Below are positions 35,206 through 47,014 of a stretch of DNA of 64,000 nt, one piece after another (the stretch's first letter is position 1; each line of letters begins with the position of its first letter). Source of the stretch: Xenopus tropicalis (Eukaryota; Chordata; Amphibia; Anura; Pipidae); NCBI RefSeq assembly GCF_000004195.4, contig NC_030683.2, positions 68,109,764-68,173,763 of the forward strand. Reading direction: 5' to 3'. The notes beneath the pieces are model-generated. The model searched no databases and had not been told where the DNA came from. It saw nothing but the letters and a program-made list of their open reading frames with translations. A program made the position numbers and the translations under genes.

Positions 35206-35622
35206 TTAAAAAATAGGCAGTATGTTCAGGGCAAGCACTATTTCTTGAACCAGTGTTGAAAAAGGGGTGTACTTCCCTTTAAAACCTTTCAACACTATAA
35301 ACCTCATTTGAAATGCCCCACGCAGTGTGAAAAGTACAGCAAAAAAATCAGCAAATTTTATTTTTTTTTCACTTCTCCCATTACATGGAACATTGTAGGC
35401 ATCCCCCTCCCAACCCTGTAGCCCTTCATTCAGACAGGCACCAGATTTTTGATCTAGAGCTTTGTACAAAAAGCTGTTAGCCCAGGGGCACAAGTGCTTA
35501 GGAAATTCACACAGTTGTGTTCTCTTATGTCCCTTAGTGTTCTCACACTTGCACCCCCAGGGGTCATAATTGACCCCTTTTATTTTACATTTCTTTCCCA
35601 TCATTTTTAGTATCATTGGCAT
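35206..35622 (-). other. 138-codon open frame, unrecognised
   Basis: An open minus-strand frame of 138 codons, the longest in the window not explained by a known element. It has several cysteines (CKCENTKGH, LCPWANS) but no domain I recognise. The base composition resembles dispersed repeat DNA, and the start is followed by no paralogue. It may be chance or a repeat-derived frame. Confidence 0.2.
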
Positions 35623-35639
35623 ATCCCTATATGCTTAAT

Positions 35640-36889
35640 TACAGTTCTAAAAGTTTGAAATTTCATGACCCAATAATTAGTATTGATGCCTAGTCTCATT
35701 ATTCACTTACTTTATATTTGCGAGACTTCTCTTTCTCCTATTTCTTCCTAATTAGCAAGAGTTAAATCTCACTTGTCCCTTCCAATTTAACTTTTTTGGT
35801 CTTATTTTTATTCTTTTCCATAGCTTATTTTCTTGATTTTTTTTTTAGCTAACACCTTTGAATCTCCCTCTCGTTAGGATCTGTTGCCTCTATTACTGGA
35901 TACTGTACTTGCAAAAACTGTCAATATGGTGCTTGGTAGTGCTTATGAGGTTATTGTTAAAGTGTGCAGCCAGGGGATGTATGTATTTATGCTATTCCTT
36001 TTCGTTACCCTCTCAATAAAATGAAATGGATGCTCTACATTTGATACATATACAGCTAAACTAATAAACCTGCATACCATTGACATTTTCTAATTTGCCA
36101 CCCTAATTGCCATATGTACCATCTTAACTGCTATTATTAGCAGTGTTCATTAGACTATAGGGATTAGGCTAAATAAAATGGGCATGAATTTGCATTGCAT
36201 GAAACACAAGGAAAGCAAACAAAGGAAGATTCATACTATTATTATTATTTTGATGATTCTTTATGCATAGCATATGGTATATACTATATCATATAAGACC
36301 TAATCAAGCAGTTAATGCTATTGTTTTGGAGATAGTGAACTACATTTGTTTGGCTTTGTTTAAATATGTCATATATTATAACAATAATTAGTAAAATTTC
36401 CTTTATTCCTGAAGGTATTTGAATCCCTACCAAAGACAGTCATCTTGTCATCTCATCTTGAACTCTTGCACGAAGCACCCTCTAGGCGCTATTCTGCTTG
36501 CATTATTCTTTTCCCAGTTCATTCTATTCTCTTTTAGCTGTTCAAGCTCTCTAATCAAAGCTTTTGCAGCCAAAAGTGAAAACACACCCCCACACAAAAA
36601 ACAGATGCTTAATTGGGTTAGGGTAACTGCCAAGCATATATTTTTTAGAAAGCTTTATGCTATCAGATTTAACTTAAAGGTACTTTTTCTATCAATGTGT
36701 ATGCTGTGAGTGCTTCATTTCTATAAATCTGTTTGTCATTAGATTTAAGGGCAAATTTAGCAATACTAGACATGTTTTCTTGGTTGTTCTCATAGTCGTT
36801 CTCATTTTTGTATCCTTTATCCCTTTGTGCTATTTTACTCCAGTGTGAAAGGTTTTTGTTACTGCAAAGCTGATCATACACTGCAAAGC
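35640..36889. other. AT-rich interval, nothing recognised
   Basis: No supported gene or element. Confidence 0.4.
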
Positions 36890-37195
36890 TGCTCATTTGG
36901 CGAGGTCACCACACAAGCAGATCTTTCCCTGATATGCCCACCTTTTTGGGTAGATCGATTGCCCCCATTCTGGATTGATCTCAGGCCAAATGTTTGGATC
37001 ACATTGATGGGATGCAGACTGTAAGGGTGACAACTGCATCAACAATGATGAGCTCCTCGCAACTACAAGATTTTTAAACCTGCTCAACACCTGGAAGATT
37101 TTTGGCAAATATTGTTCAGGCGGGCCACATACATGGGCTGATAAAAACTGTTGATGGACAGGGCCGGCAGCTTATTGGCTCATGTATGGCTACCT
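36890..37195. mobile_element. Possible degraded DNA-transposon repeat
   Basis: Higher GC than the flanks, with GGCGAGGTCACCACACAAGC, GATATGCCCACC and the end-like pair CATACATGGGCTGATAA / GCTTATTGGCTCATGTATGG. This resembles frog MITE termini, but borders are not definable. Confidence 0.4.
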
Positions 37196-37740
37196 TAAGT
37201 GGAGGGGTCGAAAGATTTCCAATCAAGTGAACACTGATTTGTGCCCATTGGTTTAATGAATCTCAGCCGTTTTGAGCACCCAAAGTACTTTAGCAAGAAA
37301 ACACTTACAAGAAGAGAATAAAAAAAAGATTAATATCTGAAAATCTGGATCTGTCAGATAAATGCAATTTTTTGTCAGGATCGATCTAAATTGTTGTCTC
37401 AGCTGCTTAATGTATGCACCAGGATTGTAAGCATATTTCTTCATTAGACTCTAGCAGAGGTCCAGATTATGGTTATTTATTTTCTGTTTATAATCTGTTT
37501 TGCAACAAGCATCATGCTTTACCAACAGCATGGGTCATATGAGAGCTATTTCTTCATGAAAAAAGTGTTATGAGCGAGATTCAAGAGAAGCTTTAACTAG
37601 GATCAACAGAAATGGAAGTGAGGAAAGACTGATGAACCGAAAGCAAGAGAAGAACAGATGCATGGAGGGAGGTTACATTGATGAGTTTGAAAGGATAGGA
37701 GATTGATGGAGAGACTAAGCACATAGCAATCTGATTTGTC
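37196..37740. other. Interval with no gene recognised
   Basis: Nothing identifiable. Confidence 0.4.
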
Positions 37741-37945
37741 TGTTTCTTTCTCTGCTCATTATCGAGTTTTAATTAATGATTCCGCTCCTAATTAATAAGC
37801 TGCTCCGACAGGTCGTCTTGAAAATCACTTAGGTCAACTCATTAGGCCTCAAATTAAGCTTGTGATGGGAGCCAAGGCCTGTCATTGAAAGTGCATTGTC
37901 ATTGTGTATTGACTCTGTTTGTCATTGTGTGTCATTGTAAATGCT
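37741..37945. promoter_or_regulatory. Candidate conserved non-coding element / enhancer
   Basis: About 200 bp with dense homeodomain-type core sites and no TE signature: TTTTAATTAATGATT (37767-37781), CTCCTAATTAATAAGC (37786-37800), CTCATTAGG and CAAATTAAGC. These are followed by four TCATTGT/TCATTGA motifs of SOX-like ATTGT form between 37881 and 37938. The text is complex rather than low-complexity, as in vertebrate developmental enhancers. Conservation is inferred from composition, not measured. Confidence 0.4.
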
Positions 37946-39934
37946 CTGATTTATACTTTTTACTTTTTAACTCCATTAATGTCACAGGAATATGAAATAC
38001 ATTCTACTTCAGTTTACTACTGCCACATTCAGTTCTGAAATTCTCAGCTGTGCATCAGAGGACAGAGCAAAGAAAATAATCAGCAGATTTTGTACTACAA
38101 ATATTTTAGATACTTTCGTCTGTATGATAATTGGGAGTCCTGTTAAAATCTACTGTAAGTAATCATGTTATGAAGCTACCTTCACACTTCTTGTAGTTAA
38201 AGAAGAAGTGTTTTTGTAATTATTATTTTATTAACTTTTAGTATGTTTTACATAGGTATAAAGTAACTGCATTATTTATTTTGGCATACTGTAGCTTTTT
38301 ATATATTACACATGTTATTCTGCCTCTGTCTTGTTCAAAATTATATGGATTTGAGGTATCAGAAGAAATAATATATGTATAAATAATTTTGTATAGAATA
38401 TTCCAGGCCCTTTTTGGTGGTTTCTAGTATTGGAAGTAGTGGAAAAACATATGTCCTAGGTCTGCACAGTGTATGATTCAGGATTTCTATAGAACCACAG
38501 TACAATGCTTCTGTGAGGCAGGGTTTTCTGTATCAAAGATTTTATTGAACTTCAGTTAGAAATGTTGAATACTTGGGAAGCCATATTGAGTAACTCTAGG
38601 TGGATAGAATCAAGCCAGTGAGCTCTACAATTATGTTCTAGACACTGTTTTATCCATAAAACTGTCCAAATTGTTTGATCAAAGAAAAAAGGGCTTTTAA
38701 GGAGTTCCCTGCGTCTACAAAATACAGCAGGTTGTCATCAGCATGTAAAAGTAATCATTCTGCTTTGTATATTACACTTTTGATCTGTTGGCTGTATTGG
38801 ACTTGCATTGTCATAGGTTCGATAGGTAGGGCAAATAGTAGAAAGGATAGTGGGTAGCCCTGGTGGGTTCCTCAGGTAAGAGTAAAAGAAGGTAATGAAG
38901 TTCATTTACCGTAACGGATGCTACTGAAGTAACCAAATTCATTTGGTGAAGGATTGGCTGATTCTATTTAGCATTTGTCAAATGATCAGAACGTGGAAAA
39001 TAGAAAAGCAATAAGCAAAAACAGCAAGAATAGAAATAACAAAACAAGAAACCCCATAACTAAAAACCCACCACCCTGCCCTTCCACAAACCAGGTGGGC
39101 CTCATTCAAACAACAAACTTGAAGTTCAAGTTTTTTATTAGGGTTTTGGGAATTTTAATGAAATTTAAATTAGCAAATTAGAGTTTATATTTGGTATGTT
39201 TTTGGCAGAATCTTTTGCAGCCAAATCCAAAAATCATAGATTCAGTGCACCCCTTCTTGAAGTCTAACTCAGAGTTATGCAGCTATTCTTCAGATTCTCT
39301 GTATATGATCAAAAAGAAATCAATACTTTTATTTATTATTTCAGCTACAGGTTTTACAACTGGATTTAGATGCTATTCCCAGAGATTTATGTACCATTCA
39401 CATATTCATTCAGCAACATAGCAATTTCTCAGATGCTTTTATTTGAAAGCAAGTCATATGAGCTCTGGAGCAACAGGAGCTGAAATTATTTGCAGCAGTT
39501 GAATTTATTTGCAGTAGATGCATCATACATTTCAGTCTTGTATACAATCCTGGAATGTGTCATATTCTATCTAAAACTGTTCAAGGATACAAAAACAACA
39601 CATAAAGGAATTTCTGTACAATATTAATGTATTTATTATTATACAGAATGAAACACATACAGGACAATAAATTGCTAAATCATAGCACACATACTCCTGC
39701 CCTGTGTTAGGTAACAGAATTAAGTTAGATGGAACAGTAACACATATTTTGTAATTAGGGCCACTCCTGCCATGAGGCAAGGTAAGTCTGAAGTGGCAAA
39801 GAGTGGCCAGTTGCCAGGTGTGGCAAAAAGCCACCTCAGGTAACTTTAAGAGAAATTTAACTCTGCTAGTACAGAGAAGTTCTTAACATACTATACTATA
39901 CTTAATTAAACAAACCATCAATATACATGCCAGT
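37946..39934. other. AT-rich interval, nothing recognised
   Basis: No supported gene or element in about 2 kb. Confidence 0.4.
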
Positions 39935-42170
39935 TTAACCGTTTTACTGCCAACAACGTATGGGATACGTCGTGGCAGAAAAAGCGCTTAAGTGCTAACG
40001 ACGTGTCCCATATGTCGTCAGCAGATGAAGGATTCTCTCTGCAGCGGCGGCAGAGAGCTTGTTGCGATGACAGCCCCCTTGGCAACGAGCGCCGGCCCAC
40101 TTTTTCCTAAAAACTGTTTATTTTGACAGCGTGACTATTGGATCAGATATTCTGATGACTAATTACACTGTCGTGTGACTTATTTTGTTGTTTCACTGAT
40201 TTGCACAATGTTTGTGGTTTTATTGCATTTTTATCCCTGTATAAGTGTTCCTGATCTGTTTTTAGCATAGCTTTGCAATGTGTAACTTTGGTGTACAAAT
40301 ATAACTTTACCTATTTTGAATTCATCAGAATGTGTACTTTCCAAAAATATATGGTTTTCTGGGGGTGTCTGTATAGTTAAGGGGGGTTATGGCACATAAT
40401 ACGCTGTCAGGGGGCTCTGTGTGCAAAAGTTGATTTGGCAGGCGAGAAATCCATATGCGCTATTTTTATTTTGGGGTCAGTACATACCGCAGACTTTGGT
40501 TTATCTATGCATATTGAGCATCAAACTGTTCAGTAGACCTTAGGTGTTCCTATTTGGGGTGATTTGCCTTTGAACACAAGAAATTGTGCGAGATAAATGC
40601 GGTAAACTGCAACATTTTTAGGCGATTTTCTGAAATGTCATAGAAACCAATAACTTCAGGAAAGCTTTGCAGATTGGTACTTTGGTGTAGAAAGGACTCT
40701 TTACCCTTGTTGGATTTGTCAGAATGTGTACTTTCCAAAAATATATGGTTTTCTGGGGGTCTCTGTATAATTAGGGGGTGTTTCGGCACATAATACACTG
40801 ACAGGGGGCTCTGTATGCAAAAGCTGAGCTGGCAGGTGAGAAATCCTTATGCGCTATTTTCATTTTGGGTTCAGTACATACCACAGACTTTGGTATATCT
40901 ATGCATATTGAGCATCAAACTATTCAGTAGACCTTAGGTGTTCCTATTTAGGGTGATTTGCCTTTATCTGATCTTTATCAAGAAATTGTGAGAGATAAAT
41001 GCGGCAAATTGCAATATTTTTATGCAATTTTCTGAAATGTCAAAAAATCTGCAAACTTAGGAAAGCTTTACAGCTTAGTACTTTGGAGCAAAAAGAAATG
41101 TTTACCCATTATAGATTCGGGGGAATATGTACTTTCCAAAAATATATGGCTTTCTGGGGTGAGTGTACGTTTTTGTAGCATTATCCCACATAAAGGATGT
41201 AAATGTGTTTATTTTGCAGGAGCTGAAATGATAGATTATATGGGGGTATGTTCACATTGGGGCCCCTACATGCCACATACTTAGGTAAACCTATACATAT
41301 TGGGCATCAAACTGTTCAGGGGCCCCCTGGCGTTCAAATTCAGGGTGTTTTATCTTGGTACCTAATGATATGTGGGAGATAAGATGCTGCAAACTGGAAG
41401 CTTTAAGGGGATTTTTGGAAATGTTATCAAAATTGCCAAATTTAGGAATGCTTTACAGCTTGGTATTGTGGAGTAGAAAGACACGGGTACCCATTTTAGA
41501 ATTGGGGAAATGTGTACTTTTCAAAAATATATGACTTTCTGGGGTGAACTTTTTACTAGCTTTATCCCACATAAATTATGTAAATGTGTTGATTTTGCTA
41601 AGCGGAAAAAACAGTAATGATAGATCATATTGGGGGTATGTTCCCATTGAGGCCCCTACATGCCACATACTTAGGTAAACCTATACATATTAGGCATCAA
41701 ACTGTTCAGTGGACCCCTGGCGTTCAAATTCAGGGTGTTTTATTTTGGTACCTAATGATATGTGGGAGATAAGATGCTGCAAAGTGGAAGCTTTAAGGGG
41801 ATTTTTGGAAATGTTATCAAAATTGCCAAATTTAGGAATTCTTTACAGCTTGCTATTGTTGAGTAGAAAGACATGGGTACCCATTTTAGATTCGGGGGAA
41901 TGTGTAATTTTCAAAAATATATGACTTTCTGGGGTGAGTGTACTTTTTTGTAGCTTTATCCCACATATAATGATGTAAACCTATACATATTGGGCATCAA
42001 ACTGTTCAGTGGACCCCTGGCGTTCATATTTAGGGTGTTTTATCTTGGTACCTAATGCTATGTGGGAGATGCTGCAAAGTGGAAGCTTTGAGGGGATTTT
42101 TGGAAATGTCATCAAAATTGCTAACTTTAGAAATATATATATATATATATACTGCCCCAAGCATGGGAAT
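39935..42170. mobile_element. TTAACC-ended element with tandem array
   Basis: The left end TTAACCGTTTTACTGCCAAC resembles the left end of the element at 58118 (TTAACCTTTTTAGTGCCATA). Close to it are inverted copies of ACGTATGGGATACGTCGT and ACGACGTGTCCCATATGTCG, then GCCGGC-containing GC-rich DNA, then an array of about 0.4-kb repeats. No right terminus is seen; the array ends in a (TA)n run at 42128-42150. No transposase is present. Confidence 0.6.
40310..42127. repeat. Tandem array, about 4.5 units of 385-400 bp
   Basis: The landmark TGTACTTTCCAAAAATATATGG recurs, with drift, at about 40333, 40730, 41129, 41514 and 41902. GCATATTGAGCATCAAACTGTTCAG and its variants recur in step. Later units are shortened and more similar to one another than to the first two. 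Confidence 0.85.
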
Positions 42171-42904
42171 AGTAAGTATGTGAACCTACCAAAAACAAAC
42201 ATTTGTTCTACAAATTCAATTATAATCAGTAAACTACTGATTTTGGTTGGAAGCCCAACAAATGAGGCAAATTGCCAAGCTTTTTTTGCAACTGGCTGTA
42301 GATCTGATATGTTAACTTATACAAATCACCTACACTACTATGCAGTCCACTTATAGCAACCAACCAGCAGTAAGCATTTACTGGTCACCTGTTTAAAAGC
42401 AATCATCTTAGTAGTTGCTATGGGCAATAAGATACTTAGTAAGTTAGTTATAGTTCACAATGTCCTTTTATTTCGTTGTGGGGTCATATCTATAAGAAAT
42501 AAGAAATATAGGGGCTGATTCACTAAAGTGCGATAAAATGTATTGCACGCTTTTTTGCGTTAAATTAGTCGCGATAATTAGCGCGCGATTCACCATAGTA
42601 TTATCGCGTGCGTTAAGTCGCCATATCGCATGCGTTATTTTTCGCACGACCGCATGCACTAGTTTTAACGCATGCGGTAATTTCCGAGCTGAAAAGAATA
42701 CGATTGCATGATTCACAATCACTTAGGCGCGCTAAATATCACATTAGGCTATGCGAAAATTAACACCTACTACAGGCAGGCGATAAATTATAGAAAAGTA
42801 CAGTAAATTAGTTTTTGGCAATAAAATATGGACTTGCAGTGTTATTTATTCAAGTATGTGTCTTTTTACTAAATTTTACTAAAGTCTTGGCATGTATGGA
42901 ATTT

Positions 42905-43147
42905 CGCTACTAATATACAGTACTATAGCGGTAAATATTTAGTCGCCAAAATATACGGTAAATATTTTGTCGCTAAAATTGTATATTTTGTATATTTACT
43001 GTATGTACTATAGCGGTAAATATTTAGTCGCCATAATATACAGTACTATAGCGGTAAATCTTTAGTCGCCAAAATATACAGTACTATAGTGGTAAATCTT
43101 TAGTCGCCAAAATATACAGTACTATAGCGGTAAATATTTAGTCGCAC
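42905..43147. repeat. Tandem repeat, unit about 38 bp
   Basis: Units of the form ACTATAGCGGTAAATATTTA plus GTCGCCAAAATATACAGT are repeated about six times, with one rearranged stretch near 42960-43010. Confidence 0.85.
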
Positions 43148-43377
43148 AAAATACATTACTAGGTATAATAATTATAGAAAAGTACAGTAAATGAGCTTTT
43201 GGCAACAAAATATGGACTATGCAGTGTTATTTATTCAAGTCTGTGTTTCCCCTAGAGTGACGCAGCCGCTAGTTTGCAGGGAAATGGTCATTTTTAATAC
43301 AGTAATTTTCCGCAAGTATTGGCGTGTATGGCTAACATGGTGTGCGTTCATTCGCAAGACTATTTATATGCGGCTAC

Positions 43378-43647
43378 AAGTGATGAAATGTTTCGCCAGG
43401 CATGGATTTCCAGCGAATTTTTGGACGTGCGGCAAATTTTTCCGCTGCAAATTTTTTCATGCGTTTCGCAAAACAATCTGCTAATGGCAAAACGCATGAA
43501 AAAATTCGCCATGCAAAAATTCCCTGCACGTCCAAAAATTTACACAAGCCCGGCAGGCCCGCGCAACATTTTTGCCGTTTCGTGGATCTTTCGAAAGATT
43601 TGCTAATTTTTCACCAAAGATAACCAGAACACATTTGCTCATCACTA
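43378..43647. mobile_element. hAT-type MITE nested in the repeat, 270 bp
   Basis: Left end AAGTGATGAAATGTTTCGCC, right end ACATTTGCTCATCACTA. The flanking 8-mers GCGGCTAC (43370-43377) and GTGGCTAC (43648-43655) match at 7 of 8. Most of the interior is an inverted repeat (AAAATTCGCCATG etc.). Confidence 0.75.
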
Positions 43648-43974
43648 GTGGCTACTATTTATAAGCATCTACTATTTATATGCTACCATTTATATGCGGC
43701 GACAATTTATATACACTATTTCTAAGCTACTATTCATATCCGGTGACTATTCGCGTGCGTTATTTAGCGCATGTACCGTCAAATACCGCTTGAAAATAGT
43801 CATAGCGAGTTAAATAACGTATGCAATGTCGCGCGTAAAATAGTGCAAGTATGCTTATAGTGAATCGTGCGAAAAGTCGTGAAAATTTGCTTTGCTTCTT
43901 CTTCTTATTCATAGCACCCCTCATTCTCCTCCTACAGTTTTAGGGGTACAACACCCAAACTCTTTTAGTGGCGC

Positions 43975-44940
43975 CGCTCTGAACACCCCAATTTTCCCAT
44001 TGACAGGGAAGATTTTCAAACTGCTGCCACACTTACAGCTTTGAGGCTAAAGTTAGAGCCACCAACAGCCAATCAAATTTCACCTATTGATTTTTATTGG
44101 TTTGAAGGCAGAGTTCCCAAACTTTGACTTTCAGTCACTAGGTGACTATGCATTCAAGTTTAAAAAAAAAAAAAAAACCTAAGTGGAAGGGGCCAACAAC
44201 AGCCAATCAAATTTCACCCTTTGATTTTTTTGGAGAAATTAAAACTGCTGCCAATCTTACAGCTTTGAGGCTACACTCCCCAAACTTGAATCACATAGTC
44301 ATGGGGTCAGCCTGAAAGAAAATATGATGATTGTTGGATGCCCAAAAGTGGGCGGAGCTGTGTAAAAGATTTTACCTATTGACTTGCTGCCATTCTCGCA
44401 GTAATAACACCAGGGTCCCCAAACTTTGCAAGGTTAGGTACCAGGTATTTGCGGTTCAAGGTTAGAGAAAGTGGGCAGAGCCACTAACAGCCAATCAGAT
44501 TTTACCTATTGACTTTTATTAGTTTTATGCCAGAGTTCCCAAACTATGCACAGTCAGTCACTGGGTGTTTATGTATTTAAGTTGTTTTTTTTAAGTGGGT
44601 GGAGCCATAAACAGCCACTCATATTTTACCTATTGACTTTAAATGGGGAGATTCAACCTGCTGCCATTCTCACAGTATTAACCCCAGGGTCCCCAAACTC
44701 TTCTCAGTTGGTCACTAGGGGACTGCAGGTTCAGTTTTGAAAAAGTGGGCGGAGTGGGGAAATTTTAATTGCTGCCATTGAGACACTATTAAAACCAGGG
44801 TCCCCAAACTTTGCACAGTGGTTTTTACTAAAAACTGTGGTCCAAGGTTAGAAAAAGTGGGTGGAGCCAACAACAGATCAGATTTCATTCAGTGACCACG
44901 TTTTTCAACCCAACATGAAGTTTGTTCTCAAATTTCCCTT
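43975..44940. repeat. Degenerate satellite-like array
   Basis: A compound unit of about 130-150 bp recurs roughly seven times: GTGGGCGGAGCCA, ACAGCCAATCAGATTTTACC, TATTGACTTTTATT, GGGTCCCCAAACT, and AGTCACTAGGTG. Units are strongly diverged and some are partial. Confidence 0.75.
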
Positions 44941-45014
44941 TCTAGTTATACACTGCAGTTTCTAACAATAAAAACTTTAAGGGTCATTTAGTATACTGTA
45001 GGTGCTAATTTGAA

Positions 45015-45454
45015 GTGCAGTTGGAAGTAGCAACCAATCAGGATGTTAGAGGGGATTATAGGCAGTTGGGGGATGTTCTTTTTTCCCATAAAAACAATCA
45101 ACGCACCAGAGGTCACCCCTTTAGATTAGAGGAAAGGAGCTTCCATTTGAAGCAGCGTAGGTGGTTTTTCACGGTGAGGGCAGTGAGGTTATGGAATGCC
45201 CTTCCTAGTGATGTGGTAATGGCAGATTCTGTTAATGCCTTTAAGAGGGGCCTGGATGAGTTCTTGATCAATCAGAATATCCAAGGCTATTGTGATACTA
45301 ATATCTACAGTTAGTACTAGTGGTTGTATTTATAGTTTATGTATGTGAGTGTATAGATTGGTAGGTGTGGGTTAGGTGTGCTGGGTTTACTTGGATGGGT
45401 TGAACTTGATGGACACAGGTCTTTTTTCAACCCTATGTAACTATGTAACTATGT
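45015..45454 (+). pseudogene. CR1-like LINE 3' end with microsatellite tail
   Basis: The frame to a stop at 45312 contains NNQRTRGHPFRLEERSFHL, FFTVRAVRLWNALPSDVV and NAFKRGLDEFL, the conserved C-terminus of CR1/L2-group ORF2 proteins. The following 140 bp of 3' UTR ends in GATGGACACAGG and an octamer tail of repeated ATGTAACT at 45433-45454, which is how such elements end instead of poly(A). It is 5' truncated. The tail is well kept, so it is younger than the other CR1 pieces here. Confidence 0.85.
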
Positions 45455-46330
45455 GTTTTTACCAGCTTGAAGTAGACTGGTTTATACTGGCAATTGCAAT
45501 CAGCCCCATTGTCAGAACTTCACTAATCTATAATATGTTATCCACTAAAACTGTTTGTGTGTGTGTGTGTGTGGGGGGGGGGAACGAGGGGTAATTTCAT
45601 GGGCACAAATGAGAAGAGACACTACCACATGCAGCCCCCCAAACACCAGTCTGACGTGCTTAATTTACATAGAGGTCTAATTAGCATGTTGAGCATCAGT
45701 AACACTTTTCCATGCAGTTGGGGAATGAATTACAGTTAGCAGTTTCTAACTTTCTATCAGTGCACTATAAATTTTACATTTATTCTTCTCACAGCCTCTG
45801 ATGTCTGCAACTTAATACAAATTTTACATATGTGCGTGACTTTCCATGAATTGAAAATTTTGATTTCATTTTCTGATATATCACTGAATAAGCCTGGAAT
45901 AATGAGCAAGTGTGTTTGAAACATTTTCAGATTTCAAACACTAACATATGCTGTTATTATAGAACTAAAAACAGCACAAGTGCACCTGTGATACAGCAGC
46001 CCCAGGTTGCATCTCAAGCACATTAGCAACACAGCAGTAATCACCATGAGCAAGCCTCAGATTTGCTTAGGAGAAATCCAAAGCACAAAAAAATACAAAA
46101 AAGAAACAACAAAAAAGTCAGTAGTGTTATATGTGATATGTTTGGTAGTTAACAGAAATATATTTGATCCCCATAGCAACTGTCAGCATTGTCACAGTGT
46201 AGCCAGGTCATTCATAGATTAGTCAGTAACTGTGGTACCCCCAATAGTGGTTAGTCACAGAGGGTATCTCTAGTGAACAATTTGTTCCATTGTGGAAAAT
46301 AAACGTTTGAATTGTTAACCCTTTTAAAGT
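45455..46330. other. Interval with a short (GT)n run
   Basis: Nothing recognised except a (GT)n/G-run at about 45554-45582. Confidence 0.4.
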
Positions 46331-46336
46331 TACTGT

Positions 46337-46610
46337 CTGATAACTCAGTGTTCTGTTGCAGATATCTATAGAAATAAGTCTATCATGACTCCAGGCCCAC
46401 TGCACATAATAAAGATCAATGAGCAGCATTCCGGGTAAAAAGCCACCAAAACTTTAATATGAAAAGGCAGCAGACATGGGCCTAACACATTTAGCCATCA
46501 CGCCCTTTATCATAGGCTCATATTGTAAATTGATGACTGATAATTAGGTGTTCTGTTCCAGATATCCATAGAAATAAGTATATCATGACTCCAGGCCCAG
46601 TGCTGCACAT
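46337..46610 (-). repeat. Hammerhead-like relic between 70-bp direct repeats
   Basis: The segments 46337-46406 and 46537-46610 are diverged direct copies (GTTCTGTT-CAGATATC-ATAG, ATCATGACTCCAGGCCCA). Between them, minus-strand 46517-46480 reads GCCTATGATAAAGGGCG, TGAT, GGCTAAATGTGTTAGGC. This has the outline of a hammerhead core (CTGATGA, stem II, GAAAC) with outer GCCT/AGGC pairing, but with decayed core bases. Confidence 0.5.
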
Positions 46611-46702
46611 TCCTAAATGAGTGCATAAGGAGAAACACAAGGCAGCATGCTACACAGGTTGGTAGTAACAGAATGTGTAAAAATATAGGTTATGTAGCCT
46701 TA

Positions 46703-47014
46703 AGGGTTGTGGCAGACAGGGAGATTAGTCAGCGAGCGACAAATCTCCCTTGTCGCAGGCGACTAATCTCCCTGAAATGCCATCCCACTGGCGAGAATGT
46801 AAATCGCATGTGAATGAGGGATCGCATAAGCAGCGCCGAAATCGCTGAAGTTGCCTTGAGAGGTAACTTCGGCGATTTCATTGCCGCGTATGCGATCCCT
46901 CATTCACATGCGATTTACATTCTAGCCAGTGGGATGGCATTTCGGGGTGATTAGTCGCCCGCGACAAGGGAGATTCGTGTCGCGGCGACTAATCTCCCCA
47001 TCTGCCACGGCCCT
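46703..47014. mobile_element. Palindromic MITE, 312 bp
   Basis: AGGGTTGTGGCAGACAGGGAG at the left is inverted at the right as CTCCCCATCTGCCACGGCCC. Most of the length pairs arm to arm, including GGGATCGCATA / TATGCGATCCC and the centre CGAAATCGCTGAAGTTGCC. TTA lies next to both ends, compatible with a Harbinger-type duplication, but the exact borders are off by one base. Confidence 0.75.

Larger units (their letters stand above)
42510..43905. mobile_element. GGGGCTGATTCACTAAAG repeat element, composite
   Basis: The left end GGGGCTGATTCACTAAAGTG is followed by many CGCGATAA/GCGTTA-type words. The right part (to about 43905) has GCGCGTAAAATAGTGC and TATAGTGAATCGTGCG, an approximate inverse of the left end. 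A 38-bp tandem array and a hAT MITE lie inside. A relative is at 28370-28690. No coding capacity is seen. Confidence 0.6.

Noticed and set aside
42905..43147. Regular short repeats as a possible CRISPR array
   Set aside because: Units are contiguous with no unique spacers, and the DNA is vertebrate.
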